Shown: one piece after another, positions 61,855-64,000 of the stretch
How the letters are laid out: each line of letters begins with the position of its first letter
How positions within the stretch are numbered: the stretch's first letter is position 1
From: DASSQJ01 sp963730165
GTDB lineage: Bacteria > Actinomycetota > Actinomycetes > Actinomycetales > Dermatophilaceae
DNA: 64,000 nt
Assembly: GCA_963730165.1 (NCBI GenBank)
Contig: CAVSQS010000002.1
Coordinates: 372,001 to 436,000 of the forward strand
Reading direction: 5' to 3'
Position numbers and translations under genes: made by a program
The notes under the pieces: generated by a model
Told to the model about the DNA's origin: nothing
The model's database searches: none
The model's input: only the letters and a program-made list of their open reading frames with translations

Positions 61855-62429
61855 CCCCGACCGGACTCGCGGCCGAGTACGCCCACCTCCACCGGGACGC
61901 CATCGACGTGCTCGAGTGCTGGCCCGCGCCCGATGCCGGGCAGGACCTGCTCCGGCGTGACTACCTCGAGCACCTTCGCGAGCACCCGGACGGCGTGGCC
62001 AAGGACGGCCCGCCGGTGCACCTCACCGCGTCGTGCGTCGTCGTCTCCGCCGACGGGCGCCACGTGCTGCTGACGCACCACCGGCGGGCCGGACGCTGGT
62101 TCCAGTTCGGCGGGCACCTCGAGCCCGCCGACAGCTGTCTCTGGTCCGCCGCGCGGCGCGAGGCCCGGGAGGAGTCGGGTCTGGACGACCTCGACCCGCT
62201 TCCGCGCCCGGTGCACCTGGACCGGCACGAGCTCGACGGGGACTTCGGCTCGTGCGTTGAGCACCTCGACATCCGCTATGCCGCCCTGGCCCCACCCGGT
62301 GCGCGGCCCCGGGTCAGCGGGGAGTCGATCGACGTGCGCTGGTGGCCCGTCGACGAGCTGCCCGAGGACACCCGCACCGAGCTGGCCCCCCTGGTGTCAC
62401 TGGCCCGTGGGGTCCTCGGCCACCGCTGA
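61851..62429 (+). CDS. Nudix hydrolase
   Basis: 192 residues. The Nudix box is G-G-H-L-E-P-A-D then about eight residues and R-E-A-R-E-E-S-G-L (about 87-108). The E after G-x5 of the standard box is Asp (A-D-S), a tolerated change. The first 55 residues (E-Y-A-H-L-H-R-D-A-I-D-V-L) form an N-terminal extension. It hydrolyses a nucleoside diphosphate derivative; the substrate is not known. GTG 61851 overlaps the DUF2342 stop. Its 3' end overlaps the YgjP-like gene by 33 bases, tail to tail. Confidence 0.88.
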   Translation: MTPTGLAAEYAHLHRDAIDVLECWPAPDAGQDLLRRDYLEHLREHPDGVAKDGPPVHLTASCVVVSADGRHVLLTHHRRAGRWFQFGGHLEPADSCLWSAARREAREESGLDDLDPLPRPVHLDRHELDGDFGSCVEHLDIRYAALAPPGARPRVSGESIDVRWWPVDELPEDTRTELAPLVSLARGVLGHR

Positions 62430-62987
62430 GGTGACCTCCCCCACGACCTCGGCCGGGTCCTCGCCGTCCTCGTCGTCCTCCAGCGGGGGCAGCCCGGCGG
62501 CGTGTGCCAGGCCGTCGAGGAAGCCCCGGGCCCGCTCCAGCCGGGGGTAGGACCCGAGCAGTCGCCAGAACGACGGCCCGTGTCCCGGCACGAGCAGGTG
62601 CGCCAGCTCGTGGAGCAGGACGTAGTCGAGGACGTGGGGCGGCACGTCGCGCAGTCGGTCCGAGACCCGGATCGTGCCCCGGGACGGGGTGCACGAGGCC
62701 CACCTCCGGCCCATCGTCGAGACCCAGCGCACGCTCGTCGGGACCGCATGGCCCCCGAGGTAGCGCTCGGAGAGCCGGGTGGCCCGCTCCATCAGCGCCT
62801 CGTCGCTGCGTGGACGACGCCGATCGCCGGCGTCGAGCCGGGCGACCATCCGGGTGACCCACCGGCTCTCCTCGGCGGCACTGAACGACGCCGGGATGAG
62901 CACGACGACACGGCCGCCCTCGCGGTAGGCGCTGACCGTGCGCCGGCGCCGGCGGCTGCGGCGGACCTCGACGTCCTCGGTGGCCAC
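62397..62987 (-). CDS. YgjP-like metallopeptidase (DUF45/SprT-like)
   Basis: 196 residues. The H-E-L-A-H zinc motif (about residue 125) with H-G-P-S-F-W ten residues on is the YgjP/SprT third-ligand arrangement. The N-terminal half has the basic V-R-R-S-R-R-R-R-R-T strand and S-T-M-G-R-R-W-A-S-C core of the DUF45 family. GTG 62987 has TACGAT six bases upstream (leaderless). An in-frame ATG 27 bases upstream would include the -10. It is a cytoplasmic peptidase of unknown target. Confidence 0.88.
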   Translation of the reverse strand: MATEDVEVRRSRRRRRTVSAYREGGRVVVLIPASFSAAEESRWVTRMVARLDAGDRRRPRSDEALMERATRLSERYLGGHAVPTSVRWVSTMGRRWASCTPSRGTIRVSDRLRDVPPHVLDYVLLHELAHLLVPGHGPSFWRLLGSYPRLERARGFLDGLAHAAGLPPLEDDEDGEDPAEVVGEVTSAVAEDPTGQ

Positions 62988-62993
62988 GCCAAG

Positions 62994-62999
62994 ATCGTA
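62994..62999 (-). promoter_or_regulatory. -10 element of the YgjP-like gene (leaderless)
   Basis: TACGAT on the minus strand ends six bases before GTG 62987, which fixes that codon as the likely start. Confidence 0.55.
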
Positions 63000-63191
63000 G
63001 GGCCACCCGGCCACGGATGTGACGCATGTGGCATATGGGGCTTCTGGGATCGTCTCCCCGCACGGATGCCGCGTGCCGGATGCAGGGTGTGGGCCTGCTC
63101 GTGGTTACTGTGGGCAGGTCCAGGCCGCACGAGCGGCACCACACGGATCGGCCGCGGAGTGCCTCGGCCGGCGACAAGGAGAAGAACGTCG

Positions 63192-63353
63192 ATGGCTGAC
63201 GAGACCTACAAGGGCGAGTTCTACTGCGTGAAGTGCAAGGAGAAGCGCGAGGCCGAGGGCAAGATCGTGGTGTCCGAGAACGGCCGGCGCATGGCCAAGG
63301 GCCAGTGCCCCGTCTGCGGGACCAACCTCAACCGCATCCTCGGCAAGGCCTGA
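63192..63353 (+). CDS. DUF5679 zinc-ribbon protein
   Basis: 53 residues. Y-C-V-K-C-K-E-K-R and Q-C-P-V-C-G form a CxxC...CxxC zinc ribbon. It is one of the short actinobacterial DUF5679 proteins, which resemble the C4 ribbon at the end of topoisomerase I. AAGGAG lies about ten bases before ATG 63192. TACTGT near 63106 could be its -10. Function unknown; a nucleic-acid-binding or structural role is likely from the fold. Confidence 0.85.
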   Translation: MADETYKGEFYCVKCKEKREAEGKIVVSENGRRMAKGQCPVCGTNLNRILGKA

Positions 63354-63370
63354 GCGCCCGAGTCTCGAGT

Positions 63371-63404
63371 CGACGGCCCCGGACCTGCCGGTCCGGGGCC
63401 GTCG
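63371..63404 (+). terminator. terminator hairpin after DUF5679 gene
   Basis: Fifteen-base arms CGACGGCCCCGGACC and GGTCCGGGGCCGTCG are exact around TGCC. It begins 18 bases after the stop codon. Confidence 0.65.
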
Positions 63405-63492
63405 TGCGTCCCGAGGCTGTGGACGGCGACCGCGCCCCCTCGCGGCAGCGGGGCAGGATGACGCACGTCGGGGCGGACGCGAGGGGGGCGGG

Positions 63493-64000
63493 ATGGGGCG
63501 GAGCACGACGGGCGTCGTCGTCGACGGGCCGGGGCCGCTCGCGGCGGAGTGCGCCGAGCAGCTGCGGCGCTGCGGGGTCCCGGTCCGCGCGGGGGCGCTC
63601 GCGGCGGACGCCGCCGAGACCGCCAGTCGTGCGGGTGAGCCGCCCCCACGACTGGTCGTGCTCGTTCCCGGTGGCCGCGTGCCGCCGTGGGCGGGGGCGC
63701 CGTGGCATGCCCGGGGCGTCGCGCACCTGCCGGTCGAGACCCAGGGCGTCGTCACCGTCGGCCCGCTCGTCCTCCCCGGCCGCACGGCCTGCCTCACCTG
63801 CGTCGGCCCCGCACGCACACGGCCCGGCACCCTCTCCGGGCACGTCCCGACCACGCCGCCGGTCGACCCCGCGGCCCTCGTGCTCGGCGCGGCCGTCGTC
63901 GCCGTGACCGCCCTCGGGGTGCTGCACGGAGACGAGTCGCTGGCCGGGATCTCCACCGAGATCGGGCCCGGGGCCTCGACGGTCACGCACCGCTTCTGGC
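63493..64000 (+). CDS. ThiF/E1-like family protein (N-terminal part, truncated by window)
   Basis: 169 residues visible, open at the right edge. V-V-V-D-G-P-G-P-L-A-A starts an Ala-rich Rossmann-like fold. It later has G-R-T-A-C-L-T-C-V, a Cys pair that resembles the zinc site of E1/ThiF-like and TOMM leader-binding proteins. The Gly-rich ATP motif of true ThiF is not clear. Position after DUF5679 and the UPF0182/PDZ/DUF2342 block matches the Rv3196-type gene of mycobacteria, where an ABC1 kinase and whiB7 come next. Function unknown. Confidence 0.6.
   Translation, partial: MGRSTTGVVVDGPGPLAAECAEQLRRCGVPVRAGALAADAAETASRAGEPPPRLVVLVPGGRVPPWAGAPWHARGVAHLPVETQGVVTVGPLVLPGRTACLTCVGPARTRPGTLSGHVPTTPPVDPAALVLGAAVVAVTALGVLHGDESLAGISTEIGPGASTVTHRFW

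Overview
The window comes from a high-GC actinobacterium (pervasive G/C third positions, frequent GTG starts, ATGA/GTGA gene overlaps, many promoters placed for leaderless mRNA). Marker genes agree: a fused E2/E1 2-oxoglutarate dehydrogenase (Kgd type), a SigR/RsrA mycothiol-stress pair, the 24-residue ribosomal protein bL37, nickel superoxide dismutase with its SodX maturase, and an UPF0182 / PDZ-S16 / DUF2342 block resembling the Rv3193c-Rv3196 neighbourhood of mycobacteria. My inference is a Micrococcales member, perhaps Intrasporangiaceae-like. This is chromosomal core plus ordinary accessory metabolism. I see no prophage, insertion sequence, CRISPR array or integrase.

Layout. 1-9.1 kb: Lrp regulator, secreted SGNH hydrolase, ABC-2 exporter, DoxX, crotonase plus a double-domain acyl-CoA dehydrogenase, then a WYL regulator divergent from an alpha/beta hydrolase with a palindrome between them. 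9.2-17.6 kb: tandem CNNM/CorC membrane proteins, a second ABC-2 exporter, kgd. 17.6-25.7 kb: DUF6104 protein, SGNH hydrolase, alpha/beta hydrolase with a perfect palindrome upstream, MDR oxidoreductase, the complete dTDP-L-rhamnose set (rmlD-rmlB on minus, rmlA-rmlC on plus), a low-molecular-weight phosphatase and malic enzyme.

26-34.8 kb: polar amino-acid ABC transporter overlapping sodX-sodN, manA, a minus-strand unit of a tiny secreted peptide followed by two membrane-anchored degenerate HD-GYP proteins, bL37, and sigR-rsrA. 34.9-39.3 kb: small hydrolase, SRAP protein, DoxX, aroA, rsgA. 39.3-45.3 kb: oppA-B-C-D-F peptide transporter with a strong hairpin between oppA and oppB. 45.5-50.9 kb: hisN-like phosphatase, ogt, M16 peptidase pair, NDH-2. 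50.9-54.7 kb: four-gene sugar/polyol-type catabolic operon. 55-64 kb: initiator tRNA, UPF0182, PPA1309, Lon-like PDZ protease, moaE, DUF2342 protein, Nudix hydrolase, YgjP-like metallopeptidase, DUF5679 zinc ribbon and a truncated ThiF-like gene at the edge.

The most suggestive unexplained unit is the 46-residue exported peptide directly upstream of the tandem HD-domain membrane proteins (30.8-33.6 kb). Other points of interest are the fused acyl-CoA dehydrogenase, an 11-base motif shared upstream of two hydrolase genes, and the density of leaderless promoters.
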